A stretch of DNA of 64,000 nt, from NCBI GenBank assembly GCA_034620365.1, contig JAQGEQ010000350.1, positions 248,001-312,000 of the forward strand, written 5' to 3'. Positions within the stretch are counted from its first letter, which is position 1, and the number at the start of each line of letters is the position of its first letter. The DNA comes from Pegea sp. RAD2-039 (taxonomy: Eukaryota; Chordata; Thaliacea; Salpida; Salpidae). The position numbers and the translations under genes were made by a program. Below, piece by piece: positions 42,201 to 54,666 of the stretch. The notes beneath the pieces were generated by a model. It made no database searches. It saw only the letters and a program-made list of their open reading frames with translations, and had not been told where the DNA came from.

Positions 42201-42353
42201 AGAGATTACTGTTTGAAGAAACTTGGAAAACCTTTAGAAGAATTTGTGTTTAAATTTGATGACGAAGAAATTTCACCGAAAGATTTTCCGAAAGATTTAG
42301 ACTTTGATGAAAATGTGATTTGTATCGATGTACTCCCGAAATTAACAATTTAA
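39214..42353 (+). CDS. NFATC2IP/NIP45-like protein with C-terminal SUMO-like domain, seven exons
   Basis: Join of 39214-39346, 40552-40633, 40952-41033, 41096-41236, 41293-41437, 41993-42126 and 42177-42353; all phases agree, giving 297 residues. The N terminus is basic and disordered (MKIKVVRKKRKP). The middle has an acidic SUMO-interaction-like stretch (IYIIPSDSSEDCEII). The C terminus looks like the Rad60/NFATC2IP SUMO-like fold (EPFRDYCLKKLGKPLEEFVF, DLDFDENVICIDV). Family members bind UBC9 and modulate SUMO-chain and genome-stability pathways; vertebrate NFATC2IP also affects cytokine transcription. The protein is shorter than human NFATC2IP. Assignment rests on layout and the C-terminal domain, so Rad60/Esc2-like is the safer family name. 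Confidence 0.65.
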
Positions 42354-45300
42354 TGCTGATATATTCTTTCATTACAAGCTGCCATTTTTCGTTAAGTTTT
42401 TTTCGGATTGATTTCTTGTAAGACCAAATAGTTTGAGGTTCAACTAGCAATGACTGGTTAGCTTATGCGTTAGAGGTTTCGCTTGTAAAACATCATATTT
42501 ATAAGTCATCAGCTATAGACAATCATTAAACTTTTACTTAAAATTTGAAAATAATGTTTTATCAAAAAATACCTTACAAGCTATTTAACTACAAATGCAA
42601 GTGTTAGTCGGTAAATTTAAAAATACTACATATAAACAGTTGTAGAATGTTGTCAAAACTAGCATTTACAGTAGCAGATATTAATCGTAGAGAAGATTAG
42701 TGTTTTGTTGCATGTAATTTTTAAGCTTGATAATTCCATTATTAAATGTTTACTATATTGCACAATATATTTATTACCAAATCACTTAAGGTTTTATTAC
42801 TTTTGTGGAGTTTGAAAACATTTTTATTGAATCAAGTACAATGGTATATAGACACAAAAAAATTCTGTTCTGATTCATTAAAAGAAATGAAACGGGCACA
42901 TTAGTCGAACAGCTTACACGAATTTTGTAAAAATCTTAACTGCAGTTATGCGTTTCTTTTATTTGCAACTGTCAAGGTTAGAAGTATTCAAGAATTTTCT
43001 TATTTATCGACCTAAAAATAAATAAATCCATTACTGTTACTAAAGTAGTTTTCTTTCTAATGTGCAGTAGTTAAGTTTTATGATTTTTTATTATCTTTTA
43101 GCTACACTATTATTAGGCTTTAAACTTATTCGGTGCCTCTGTGTTAGTATTTTCTTTTTTATGAGGCTACATTTATTTAATTTGTTTAAACTATTTTTAA
43201 GCTGAATTCTTTACTAATTAAACTTTTTTTAAGACAATAGTGACTTAAAGTTATCTTTAAACTAGCAAATAAGTTCGGTTATTAACAAAAACTAACCCCA
43301 GTAACAAAGTAGACAATCAGTTTTTTTTTTATCTTCAAATACTCTTTTTAAAAACTTGTTTTCTATTAATATTGTCTTTAAATTTATCTATAAGAAAGTC
43401 AATTTCTTCGATGAATTAAATCAAAAAAATGTTATATTTTATTTTAAATTTTATTGCAATAAACATAGCCTAGTGATATTTTAATATATAAATTAATACT
43501 TTTTAACATGTACAAAATCAAATACTTTTTAATAATTCACTAATTGCTATTTAGTTTGTTGAAACATCAAAATGTTTTAAAGTTCCATTTGTCTCATTTA
43601 AAAGTCGTTAAAAGTTAAAACTATTTAAATTTAATTAAAAATACTATACAATGTTAAAAATTGTTTAAAAATTTACTATTTTTATAATCAATTTCTTATT
43701 TAATCATTTTTATCAACTATTCTTACGTCAATTTTTTCAATTATAAAAATTACAAATTGTTTTAGTATTTTAAACTAAGATCAAAACTAAATGACTTTGA
43801 AAAAAATTCATATAAGAAGTTCAAAATTTCACTTAGTATATATCAGATTCCTATTTAGTAGGACACAGTTTTAAAATCAAAGATTTTATTTGCTATAAAA
43901 TCATATAAGCGCAAAACTATTAAACAAAAATATAAATCATCATATAAAAATGTTTTAAAACATTTATAAAAACTGATTTACTGAAAGGCAACGATAGTGC
44001 TTAGAAAGGGTTTTTGATAGAAAACGATGAGGGAAAAGTTCTTGTATCATTGAAAGACCAGCATGTTGTTGTATCATGCAATATCAAAACTTAAAGATGC
44101 AGTCTTTATCAGGCACTGACTAAATGGCTGCCTATTTAACCTAAAACCAACAAAACTCACCATCTAGTTTGTAAACTGTTTTGCACTTATGACGCTACTT
44201 TAGCAGCACTCACTAAGCCGGCGCTACAAATTTTTTGGTTTGAAGTAAACCTCGAAACTAAAAGGCTAAGAGAATAACTAAAAACATTAAACAGAAGACA
44301 AATATAATTTCATCAAAAAGCTTACATTATATAGCTGCATAACTAAGATTTCATGCAGAAAAAATTAGATAAAATAATATTAGTAGTTGTAGTGAAATAT
44401 TGATTTGATTATGTTTTTTATGCCTAGGTTAAAAGATAAGTAAAATGCATGAAAGATGTTCTTGTCAATATCCATATAATTCTTTAATAATTATTAGTTA
44501 ATACATATGTGGTAAGTAGACTATGACTTGAGAAGAGTTAGGGGATGCTTATACTGAAGGCAGTAAGCTTGAAAAGGCTATAACAAGAAAATATGATATA
44601 CTTCAAAAATTGTATAGTTTGCTAAGTCTATTGAAGCTGAAATAGACGCTAAAAAACCTCGAAGCTAATCCTAAAAAGCAAATAAAAAACATGGAGTCAA
44701 GCAATACCCTTGAAAAATTCATCGGGCAGAGATCTTAGAAGAAGAAATGTTTTTTTCATCTGATGGTTCTGATAAATATTTTTTTCGGATGACAACTAAC
44801 TTAAAATCCTTTTACTTAAAAGAGATCTGACCTGTGTTAGTCTCTCCGGTATGAATGAAGATCTTTAAAGAATAAACCCTTCCATGCTTCAAAAAAATAA
44901 AACAGCGACTTAAAAAAGTGACAATTATTTAATATTGCTCTTTGGGGTTCTTGGTTGTTAAAAGAATTAGCTCATATAAATTTATAGTTTCTTATTTCTA
45001 ATGATGAGTGACATCAAATATAAGTTAGACAGAACAACTTTCTTGATTGTTATGATAATGTCTCAATCATAAGTTGTAACTATTACTAAAGACCAAAACA
45101 AATTTCAATAGATAATATTTTTTCCTGAGAAGATTTTATAGAAACCTTTTTTTGTTTACAGCTCTACTTTAAAATTTAAAATTCTTTCTTTGACCTTAGT
45201 TTAAAGTTTTTGTTTAACCTTGTGCGCAGAAGCCTGGTTATACCGAGAATTCTTAAAAGTTTCTTCCGGTAACTTTGACTTAATTTTTAAATGATATATA

Positions 45301-47081
45301 ACTAAATAATATTCTTACTTGAGCTCCTATCATTTTTGGCATTCATCAGAACATTATATTTTTTACTACAACTTAGACAAAAGTGGTAATTTCTAATAAT
45401 GTTTATTCTAGAATCTATCTAGTTTAAATTGTATCAAATTTCAATCATGCACTTTTTTAGTTTTATCCAAACAGTACAGGTTAGAAAATTATGAAAATAG
45501 GTAAATTTATACAAAGATTTCTATAAAATTGTACACAAATGCAAGATATTCTTAGAAAAGATAAGACAAGCATTTTTAGATGATATTCTATTAAACCTTA
45601 TGAAATAAAATATGAAAACATAAGTTAGATCCCAAATAGTAAATATAAACAATCTCAATAAAAGGCTTGTTTAGCTGCAAATTTTTTTAATTTAAATTTG
45701 ATCAACCTCTCTTAAAAATTTGAAGCGAAATATAAAAATAAAGCGGAATTTATTCAAAGTTGTCACATTTAAAGATCTGTTGGAGTTATAAAACCCTAGT
45801 CATTTTACATTTAGCTTTTTTTATTTATCAATAAAGTGAAAAAATATAAAGAGATGTAAGTTTTACAAAAACCATGAATTAATATACTTTTATTAAAGAA
45901 AAAGCTTTCAATATATTTTTCCACGCTTCTTTTTGAAACTTAAATAATATTATAGCTCTACTTTTCAAGAAAGTTTTTCTTAAAAAGTATACAATTGAAT
46001 TGTAAAATATCTTAAACTATACTAAAAAACATATTTATTGAATAAAAAACCATCAAGCTCATTTTAAATAAACATACATTTCAACTAATCAATGATAGTA
46101 GGATTAAATTCAAATTAGTAGATTCATATAATAACGTACTAGATTCAACAATATTAAACAATTTAGTTATCGCTCTAATAATATGTGATATATTGCATTT
46201 TGAAAACAGAATTTATAAGAGATATGATAAAGTATGATTTTTTAATATGATTTAAAACTTTTAATAACAAGCAACACCAACAAAAATATAATAGACATTA
46301 AGATGACACTGATGCAGACAGTAATTTTGGTACTATATAAAAATATAGAATAATTACTTAGTTCATCAATGGTTTATTTTTTATTTTAGTATTATAGCAG
46401 CACGAGCATTATAATAAACTTGGAATTTTATAAAGCACTAAATTTAAAATAATTTTTTCTTCTTTAGAATATTAGTTTTATTTTGTTTTTATATTTAAAA
46501 ATAGCTAAAGTTCAAAACAAGAAATACTTTTTAATGAAACGACAGATTGGTTATATGTCACGCTCGTTTCAGAAACAGTAACTTTTTAATATCTGCCCGA
46601 TATTATTTAAATAATTTACGTTTATTCTTTTTTTTCAAAGATCTTGAAAAGTAATATTCTATTTCGTAAAAAGTATAAATTGGTTTTGCAGTTGATAAAT
46701 TTGTTCAAATAGTTTAAACCAAAAGCATGTAATCTTTGGTTTTTTATTCGTAATCTCAAATGTACTTATATAAATTTCCTACTATTTTCTTTTCGAAATT
46801 GTTTCATATTTTCAAAACTTTTGATAGTCAAAATCTAAATTTTTTAGATTAATTACTGTTTAGTCTGAATTTTCAGTATTTAATATGACAAATAATTAAA
46901 TAATTTTTTTAGTATCTGCTTTTTATATTTCATAATTTTTAAAACCTAAAAGTTCTATGAAAAATTAATTTTATGCAACTCTTTTTTTTATTTATAGCAA
47001 TTAATAAAAATTTTTATTTATGTAACTTAAATATAATTTGTACTCTCATAAAATCTATCATTAATAGATTTTTAAACAATA
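42354..47081. other. Gene-poor AT-rich region
   Basis: About 4.7 kb between the SUMO-like gene and PTDSS1, with no convincing exon on either strand. A stretch at about 44530-44750 (plus) has protein-like fragments (EELGDAYTEGSKLEKAITRK) broken by stops, which might be a decayed gene or element. The PTDSS1 promoter presumably lies at its right end, but no element stands out. Confidence 0.6.
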
Positions 47082-50000
47082 ATGGCAAAAAATCGAAGTC
47101 AAATGGAAGTTAGAAGAGCAAGAAGACGTTTCAATGTCAGATATGATTTTAGAACTATTAATGAACAACAGGTATGATTTTTTTGTGGATTTTTGTCAAT
47201 ATTTTAATTTTTTCTATTTGATATTATTCAAAAGTATGATTATAATTTTGTAATTTTACAGAAAAATTTTTCTTTCAAATATTTAAAAGATGCTTGGTTA
47301 AAATTAGTTTGGAAGTCTTATATTTCCATAATTAAAATATTTTAATCATTTTTTTTTACTTAGTAATTTTTATTAATTATAATTAATATAAAGATAATAT
47401 TGATTAATTAAGTCAACTTCTAAGCCTTTAAAAATTACTTATGACTTTTATATTCTTTTTATTATTCAGTCTACATTAAAGGTTTAATCATTAACTGAAA
47501 TAAATCTTAAAATGTTTAGGTTGAGGATATCACACTTGATTTTTTTTATAATCCACATACAATCACTTTATTATTAGTGATCATAGCAACTCTTTTGTAC
47601 ACAGTTATGTCCAGGTATTTATAGTTTACTCATTTTGGTAATAGAACTTAAGTACTGTTATAAATCTATTATGAAATCTAAAGCCCTGTGTGTGAACATT
47701 TTAATTTTAGTGTCTCTCAAAAGAAATGATGATATAATTCCAGAATAAAAAATATAGTTTATATAATAATATAATGATAACCTAATAAATATTTGATATG
47801 ATAAAATGTGATTTTATTAATTTTTATTAGTTAAGTTTTCTTTTTATTAATAATAATTTTATTATTATTATTACCTATTGCTAGCAAGTTTCCTATTTTT
47901 TATGATTATCAAATTAGAATTTATTTATATGTATTTCATTAACTTTAATTTTTTACTCTTTTAAAGATACATTTTGAACAAATTCTAAAATTTATAATAA
48001 ATATTACATTCTAATCATAAAAAGTTAGGCTTCAATATTTAAAAAATAAACTTTTGTTTTGTTGATGATATGTTTATGAACTTTCAAAGAGCAAAAAAAT
48101 CCATTATAAGTATAATGTAGGCTATGGTGATTTCATGTATTTCAGAATAACTTTTTTGGAAGGCAGGTATAGTTATAGATGGTATTAGATAGTTTAGTAT
48201 TCATATATCATTAATAAACTATTATATGTTATAGTCATTGTTAGAAACTCCTTAGGAAAGCTAAACAATGTTGCTCTATTTGATGTTAAGAAAGTTTGTA
48301 TTTTAGTTGTTGAATTTTTAAAGATATCTTTATCCCAAAATACTTCTTTGAATATTTTTCATTCTGTTGATATTTATGAATTAAATATTAACTTTTTAAA
48401 GATTTTCATTAATAATCAATAATAGATTTATATTATAACAACAAATCACTTGTTTATACCAAACAATATTTTTTAAAGGTTTTTTCATAACATTTGATAA
48501 TCTTCTAATTATATTTTACTATTTAAAATTCTTATTTCATTTACAGAGACGACTCTTCTACAGAGAAAAATGTCTGGAATGGTTGCTGTGCTGTTTTTTT
48601 CTTCTTCTCCATTATCAGCATTTTAGCGTTTCCGAATGGACCTTTTACAAGACCTCATCCAGTGGTGAGCTGCCTAAAGTCATAATGAAATAATTTATTA
48701 AAATTCAAAATTTATTAAATTTGGTGGTTCAAACCTGTTTTTAATTCCATTTTTTGAAATGATATTTATCAGCATGAAGTAATATACATTTTGGGTTTAG
48801 ATGTTCAAAATGGTTTTACATCATGCAAAATTAAGACAGCTTTATCTCTGATTCACACAATTAGACGTTGGTGGTGTTTTCGTTACAAAGCTGACATTAT
48901 AATTTGTTTATTTAAATATTACATTAAAGATTTTTAAAAGTAAAATATTAAGAATTCCAAAATTTAAAACATTTTAATGTATATGTTAATATCAGGTTAT
49001 TTTGCAGTTTATAATTGATTTTATTCTTAGATCTGGCGAGTAGTATTTGGAATCAGTGTTCTTTACTTTTTATTTATGGTTTTTCTTGCATTTCTTAATA
49101 TGGCTCAAGTCAGGATGGTGTTAGAATGGTTGGATCCATCTGTAAGAGGAGCTCAAAGAGAAGTAGATATGGTCGAGGTTAGTGTTCGTATTTTTCAGTT
49201 TGAACTTTTACTTTTGCAGTGCTTGATGACAAAACTAATTTAAAACTGCTTCTACTTAAAACCTGCTTCGTTTAACTGTTTCTCAATTTAACCAATTGCT
49301 TACAAACTTTGTGAACACATGAAATAGTACACCACCGGATATCTGATGAGAACTCAAATTTCTTGATTACCTAAATTGAATGCAATTTTGTGTTTAATTT
49401 TTTCTATTATTCGATGTTTTTTCCTCAAAGCTCATTTGATTTATCATTTGGTTGAATTTATCTGTCTGTGATGAAAAAGTCGATCACAAAATATTTGTCA
49501 CTTTTCACTTCTTCGCATTGAATGAATTCTGATTGAATAAAGAATTGAGGATTGTAATTTCAAAGCTCATTTACTACTTTCATATTTTTCAAATATTTCT
49601 ATTATTTTATCAGCATGAAGTAATATACATTTTGGGTTTAGATGTTCAAAATGGTTTTACATCATGCAAAATTAAGATAGCTTTATCTCTGATTCACACA
49701 ATTAGACGTTGGTGGTGTTTTCGTTACAAAGCTGACATTATTTAAATATTTTTTTCATTGATTGCATTTTTTTCAATTTTGTAAACTTATCACCAGGCAT
49801 ATGCAGTAAACTGTTCAGACGTGACGATTGAACGGGTATTTTCTAGTCTGGATATCTTTGCTTTTGCACATTTTGCTGGTTGGGCGATGAAGGCGTGTAT
49901 GTTACGGAGTTATGCTATGTCTTGGACGCTTAGTATATTATGGGAAATGACCGAGGTATTTAACAATTATTTGAAATATGTTGATTGTCACCATAACCTA

Positions 50001-53000
50001 GTTGCGTTTACTTTTAAACAAATCAAATGATGTTTGCTTGTCCCGATTATGTGATACAAATTTGATTACAATCTAGCAAAGCTGTTTCGAATTCTATGTA
50101 ATGCGCAAAGTTTTAGTGAATTATATTTCGGTCAATTTAGTATCTTGAAAACTCCTCTACCATCAAAATCAAACCAAAAAAGCTGTTCTGAAGATAAATG
50201 TTGTGCTTGTTGGTTGAAGGTACTTGGTGAATAATAATATTAATAGGGGTCTTTGGCCGAGAACGGCTATGCAAGATGTATTTTGAGTAATGATATTAAA
50301 AATAAAGCAAAAGAGTAAAATACAAATGAAAAAGCCGTTAGAGGTTCTTTCTTTTCATTGAAGTTGGTTTTTCTTCTCTATCTTCCATTTATTTCCGGGA
50401 AGTTGACAGAGTGATCTAGAGTGAGTAGTGGACATATTCTTTAAAAAAATCCAAATTCGGAGATTTCTTGATTAGCTTTTCATAACAAACCCAAACAACA
50501 AAGGTGCATCTTATTCACTTTTCTTTCTAATTACATTTTCAAATTCCTATTTACTTTCTATAAAAAACTAATTTTTCATCGACAACATCTACCAGCGATA
50601 AGTAGATTAGAAAATCATCTCTTCTTTTATCTATTGAAATAGTTTTGAGATAAAAAATTTAATCTAACTTAAAACTATAATTTCAATAATTTCATTTTAC
50701 CCGTAAGCTCAAAACGACTTTTTTTATTTGAGATTTATTACAAATAACTATTTATAAATTTATTTAATTGTCAATATATTAATAAGTGATGTAGTTGTAA
50801 AAAAAATAAATATTTGAATAGCTGATTAAAGAACACCAATAAATTTCAACTCTTTTATAATCTTAATTTATCTACCACTGATGTATAATATCAGAATAGC
50901 TATTTGATAAATTATTTCTATATTTTGAAATGTATGTTATAAAATTTAGCTTTGTATCAGCATGAAGTAATATACATTTTGGGTTTAGATGTTCAAAATG
51001 GTTTTACATCATGCAAAATTAAGACAGCTTTATCTCTGATTCACACAATTAGACGTTGGTGGTGTTTTCGTTACAAAGCTGACATTTACTGAAAGATTTT
51101 TTTTTAACTTTATTTTTTGCAACAAGTGGTTTTGAGTGTTTTTTTACACTAGTCATTGCTACAGTTGAATGATCAGTAAGGTTTATTTATAAAATCTTCA
51201 ATTTGTCCAATTACAGCAAAGATAATGAACTATTTTTTCCGACACAGTACTGACCTCAACCCATTTATTTCCATATTTTTAGTTTTTGAGTCAGCGTCTT
51301 CTGATACTCCATCGTCGTTTTGAGCCTCATGCAAGACACAACAAAAACTGATCAGTTATCGATCGGTAAAAACTCTTCGGCCAGCAATACAAAGCCAAGA
51401 AAGAAACTAACAGATAAATCTCGTGACTGAGGGTGCTGAGGACAACCTATTGTGTATATTCCTCAAAAAATTAAATTACAAAACCAAGTTTCTTGGAGTT
51501 AAATGCTCGCTCTTTAATCTAACTGTGTCTTTCAGCTTTTCTTTATGCATCTTCTTCCCAACTTTCAAGAATGCTGGTGGGATCAGATAATTCTTGATGT
51601 CTTCATCTGTAATGGAATCGGAATTTATGTCGGAATCCAAACATGTCGATTCTTAGAAATGCGAGAATATCGATGGGAATCCATCAAGTGAGTCACAAAC
51701 CATCCCATAAATCAAATGAGTCACTAAACACAAGTGCCTCCAACCAATCATAGCGCTTGTCTGTAAATTGTTTGTAAATATGTTTTATTTACACATATGC
51801 TCGTCTCTGCTTCAAACTCACCGAGAGTACAAGGTTCCTATCAAAAATCAGTTGAATCACCTTTATTTGTCAATTAAAAAACTCCTCGGCCGGCAAAATG
51901 AAGCGATAAAAGCCTGTCTCATAGATTAACGTCAAACTGCGTGGTGTAAGGTGCTGAGGAGGCGTGTACCTTCATTCACCATCTACCCTGATAGCAGCTT
52001 TTCAAATCGATTTGTCAGCCTGATTTCTTCATCTGTTTGTTCCTCAGAGATATTCATTCAACGAGCGGAAAACTGCGCCGGGCGGTTCTTCAATTCACGC
52101 CTGCCAGCTGGTCGTCTGTTCGCTGGTTTGACCCTTTGTCTGGACCAATGAGGATACTTGGAGTATTCGTGTTGTTGATAATGTTTTTGGTGAGTCAACG
52201 CTTATATTAACCGAAACTATAACTTTTCACAAAAACTCACGTAAACTAAATTTCAAACTTGCATTGATTTCTTTCACAGCTTTGTGAGTTGAACACTTTT
52301 TTTTTGAAACATTTTTTACGTTATCCTGCAAAACATGTCTTTTGTTATGGTCGAATATTACTTATTGGACTCATATCAACACCCGCACTCAGGTAGTAAA
52401 TTGAACAAATTTCTAATCACTATTCGCTAATATAGTTTCTTCTTTCAGACAATATTATGTTTATTTGACTGATACTAGATGCAAACGTATTGGAACCCAG
52501 ACTTGGGTGTTTATGTAAGTAGCAGTTTATGTCTTGTCGTCTGACAACACGTTAGTAACTTTAATTTGTGGCAAACCCTGGTTTCAATCACAAGTACAAG
52601 ACAAATATTGATTAAAAAGCCAGCTGAATCAATTTATCCTTTGTAAAAACTCCTCGACCACCAACATCAAGTCAATAATAACTTGTCTTACAAACAAATC
52701 TTGTGTTTGGTTGTTGAAGGTGCTGAAGACTCACTTGCTTCTAGCACGTTGACTTGTAAAAACTCCTCGACCATCAACCCCAAGTCAATAATAACTTGTC
52801 TTACAAACAAATCTTGTGTTTGGTGGCTGAAGGTGTTGAAGACTCACCTGCTACTAGCACCTTGACCTGTAAAAACTCCTCGACCAACAACATCAAGTCA
52901 ATAATAACTTGTCTTACAAACAAATCTTGTGTTTGGTGGTTGAAGGTGCTGAAGACTCACTTGCTTCTAGCACCTTGACTTGTAAAAACTCCTCGACCAC

Positions 53001-54409
53001 CAACATCAAGTCAATAATAACTTGTCTTACAAACAAATCTTGTGTTTGGTGGCTGAAGGTGTTGAAGACTCACTTGCTTCTAGCACGTTGACTTGTAAAA
53101 ACTCCTCGACCAACAACATCAAGTCAATTATAACTTGTCTTACAAACAAATCTTGTGTTTGGTTGTTGAAGGTGTTGAAGACTCACTTGCTTCTAGCACG
53201 TTGACTTGTAAAAACTCCTCGACCAACAACATCAAGTCAATTATAACTTGTCTTACAAACAAATCTTGTGTTTGGTTGTTGAAGGTGCTGAAGACTCACT
53301 TGCTTCTAGCACCTTGACTTGTAAAAACTCCTCGACCACCAACATCAAGTCAATAATAACTTGTCTTACAAACAAATCTTGTGTTTGGTTGTTGATGGTG
53401 CTAAAGACTCACTTAGTTCTAGCACCTTAACTTGTAAAAACTCTTCGACCAACAACACCAAGTCAATAATAGCTTGTCTTAGAAACAAATCTTGTGTTTG
53501 GAGTACAAGTCCGATATTTGAAGGTGCTGATGACTCGCTTGCTTCTAGCACCTTGACTTGTAAAAACTCCTCGACCACCAACACCAAGTCAATAATAACT
53601 TGTCTTTTGATGTTGTACAACTGATGTCTGCTCTTTTTGTAGTCACCTTGATTAAGATCAGAGTTTGCCTAAACCAATAAAAGTCTAAAGACCCCTAAAA
53701 TTAGCGCATCAAGATAATAGCATTTGTAATCAGCAATGTATGATTAAAGATAAATTACCTCCAAAAGAAGTAGAAACAAATAAACATTTCAACTAGATGT
53801 TAAAATAATATCAAATTTGAATTTTCTATAAATTTAAAAAATTTATAAAATATTTCGACTTAGCAAATTTGTTCACGTGTCCCACCGTCAGCCTCGCTAC
53901 TTAATTAACTTTTGAACTCTTTCAGAGCTATCACATGCACTGAGACAATTATTGCGCTTAAATTTGGAGCTGAGGAATTTACTCGGACAGAGTTAAAGAA
54001 CGTGATTGGTTGGCTCGTTGTCACGGTTCGTTGCACTTTGCCTTTGTGTTGCTTCACTGGCTTTTATCTTTTCAGCTGCTTATGACTCTTGCATCTCTCT
54101 ACGTCATGGTGGTTCTGGGACGATTCAACTACGAAAAGGTGCCCCTGATTGTCCACCATACTACGACGTCATAACTGATTACGTCATTGATAGGGTGAAG
54201 AGGTTTATGATGTAGATTTGTCGGGACCAGAGTTTCCCAGCGCCCTGCGTCCACTATCGCGTTATGGACGTCGATCTATCGACAGTTCTGGATCTGATCG
54301 CGACTCCAGTGATGATGCCAGCGCGCAAAGCGACGATAACAAGACACGCCAGTCACGTGCCAAAAAACTCGACTACGGATACATGGCGAACGCGAAGAAA
54401 AACTTGTGA
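47082..54409 (+). CDS. PTDSS1: Phosphatidylserine synthase 1, twelve exons
   Basis: ER multi-pass enzyme that makes phosphatidylserine by exchanging the head group of phosphatidylcholine (PSS1) or ethanolamine (PSS2) lipids for serine. Exons: 47082-47171, 47520-47614, 48547-48664, 49031-49177, 49797-49955, 51536-51687, 52048-52189, 52280-52392, 52449-52514, 53926-54025, 54076-54138, 54194-54409; 486 residues with all phases consistent. Family motifs include [62 protein letters not shown] and ELNTFFLKH. Several hydrophobic membrane segments are evident. The last exon is a Ser/Asp/Arg-rich cytosolic tail. PSS1 is preferred over PSS2 from overall resemblance. Introns 3, 4 and 5 each carry an H/ACA snoRNA-like unit and intron 9 a tandem array. 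No AATAAA is seen in the 200 bp after the stop. Confidence 0.95.
48768..48899 (+). ncRNA. Predicted H/ACA box snoRNA, copy 1 (PTDSS1 intron 3)
   Basis: A unit of about 132 nt on the host strand with hairpin-hinge-hairpin-tail layout. 5' hairpin: GCATGA pairs TCATGC, an open pocket (AGTAATATA / GTTTTACA), then CATTTTG pairs CAAAATG. The hinge contains AAATTA, fitting ANANNA. 3' hairpin: AGCTTT pairs AAAGCT around a pocket and an upper stem CACACAA with TTGGTGGTG. ACA follows and the unit ends three bases later. Pocket-to-box distances are about 14 and 16 nt, as in guide RNAs that direct pseudouridylation. The rRNA or snRNA target is not determined. Confidence 0.7.
49608..49740 (+). ncRNA. Predicted H/ACA box snoRNA, copy 2 (PTDSS1 intron 4)
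   Basis: Identical to copy 1 across the unit except for one C-to-T change in the hinge just before the 3' stem (AAGATAGC instead of AAGACAGC). That change spares the stems, pockets, H box and ACA box. Its 3' end is about 56 nt upstream of the next splice acceptor. Flanking intron sequence does not match the other copies, so similarity stops at the edges of the predicted RNA. Confidence 0.7.
50143..50235 (+). repeat. Degenerate 113-bp family unit (PTDSS1 intron 5)
   Basis: Reads GAAAACTCCTCTACCATCAA, then TTGTGCTTGTTGGTTGAAGGT, in the same order as the array units. The end is diverged (ACTTGGTGA). Confidence 0.5.
50249..50275 (-). mobile_element. Short SINE tail fragment
   Basis: On the minus strand it contains TGCATAGCCGTTCTCGGCCA, nearly the same as the terminal motif of the SINE fragment at 38560-38700. 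Only about 27 bp is recognisable. Confidence 0.35.
50956..51087 (+). ncRNA. Predicted H/ACA box snoRNA, copy 3 (PTDSS1 intron 5)
   Basis: Same sequence as copy 1 over the whole structured unit, ending in ACA plus three bases. It lies in the largest of the three introns, well away from both splice sites. Intronic H/ACA RNAs are normally released by exonucleolytic trimming of the excised intron, which fits its position and strand. Confidence 0.7.
51366..51444 (+). repeat. Degenerate 113-bp family unit (PTDSS1 intron 5)
   Basis: Begins GTAAAAACTCTTCGGCCAGC and ends GGGTGCTGAGGA. The two ends can pair (TCTTCGGC with GCTGAGGA), closing a stem around a variable centre. Confidence 0.5.
51871..51963 (+). 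repeat. Degenerate 113-bp family unit (PTDSS1 intron 6)
   Basis: Begins AACTCCTCGGCCGGC and ends AAGGTGCTGAGGAG. CTCCTCGGC pairs with GCTGAGGAG over nine positions, one of them G-U. The centre differs from other copies. Confidence 0.5.
52641..53620 (+). repeat. 113-bp tandem repeat array, about 8.6 copies (PTDSS1 intron 9)
   Basis: Units repeat at exact 113-bp spacing and are about 95% alike. Each begins TTGTAAAAACTCCTCGACCA and contains ACTTGTCTTACAAACAAATC. Each can form two hairpins: TCGACCACCAACA with TGTTTGGTTGTTGA, and AAGGTGCT with AGCACCTT. The series of 60-residue frames on the plus strand is a by-product of repetition inside an intron. Related single copies are scattered through the window on both strands. 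Confidence 0.9.
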
Positions 54410-54595
54410 TGCGGAACAAATCCTATGACGTCATAAACGCGAAATGTTGAAAAACTTTTGCTTGTATATCTGTTGTAACTCTTTTGCGCCTTCTAGTGTT
54501 CAAGATCTCTATTTGTCAACTAGTTTGATCTTTGAAACGGTTTTCATGACAACAGCACGCGCGCTTTTATTATCTATGTACTCTTGCTGATATCC

Positions 54596-54610
54596 TGATC
54601 ATTTTTTCAG
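54596..54610 (+). promoter_or_regulatory. Splice-acceptor-like site between PTDSS1 and the mutarotase gene
   Basis: TGATCATTTTTTCAG ends at 54610, 201 bp after the PTDSS1 stop and 56 bp before the mutarotase ATG. It has a strong pyrimidine tract and CAG. No AATAAA is visible between the two genes. It could be a spliced-leader trans-splice acceptor for a downstream operon gene, or the acceptor of an ordinary 5'-UTR intron. Confidence 0.45.
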
Positions 54611-54666
54611 TGAGTAACGTAAATTGTGGTAATTTGAATCTGTGACTTTGTATTGTGATCTGCATC

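Noticed and set aside
44530..44750. Protein-like fragments on the plus strand
   Set aside because: Interrupted by stops, without splice sites that restore a frame; at most a decayed relic that I cannot identify.
48768..51087. Interpretation of the intronic triplet as a MITE because of TCAGC...GCTGA ends
   Set aside because: The short inverted ends are weak and no clear target-site duplication is shared. The H/ACA fold, box motifs and spacing explain the whole unit better, though a genome-wide copy count would decide.
52683..53624. Series of overlapping 60-residue plus-strand frames ([10 protein letters not shown] type)
   Set aside because: They come from the 113-bp tandem repeat, overlap each other at exact repeat spacing, and lie inside a PTDSS1 intron.
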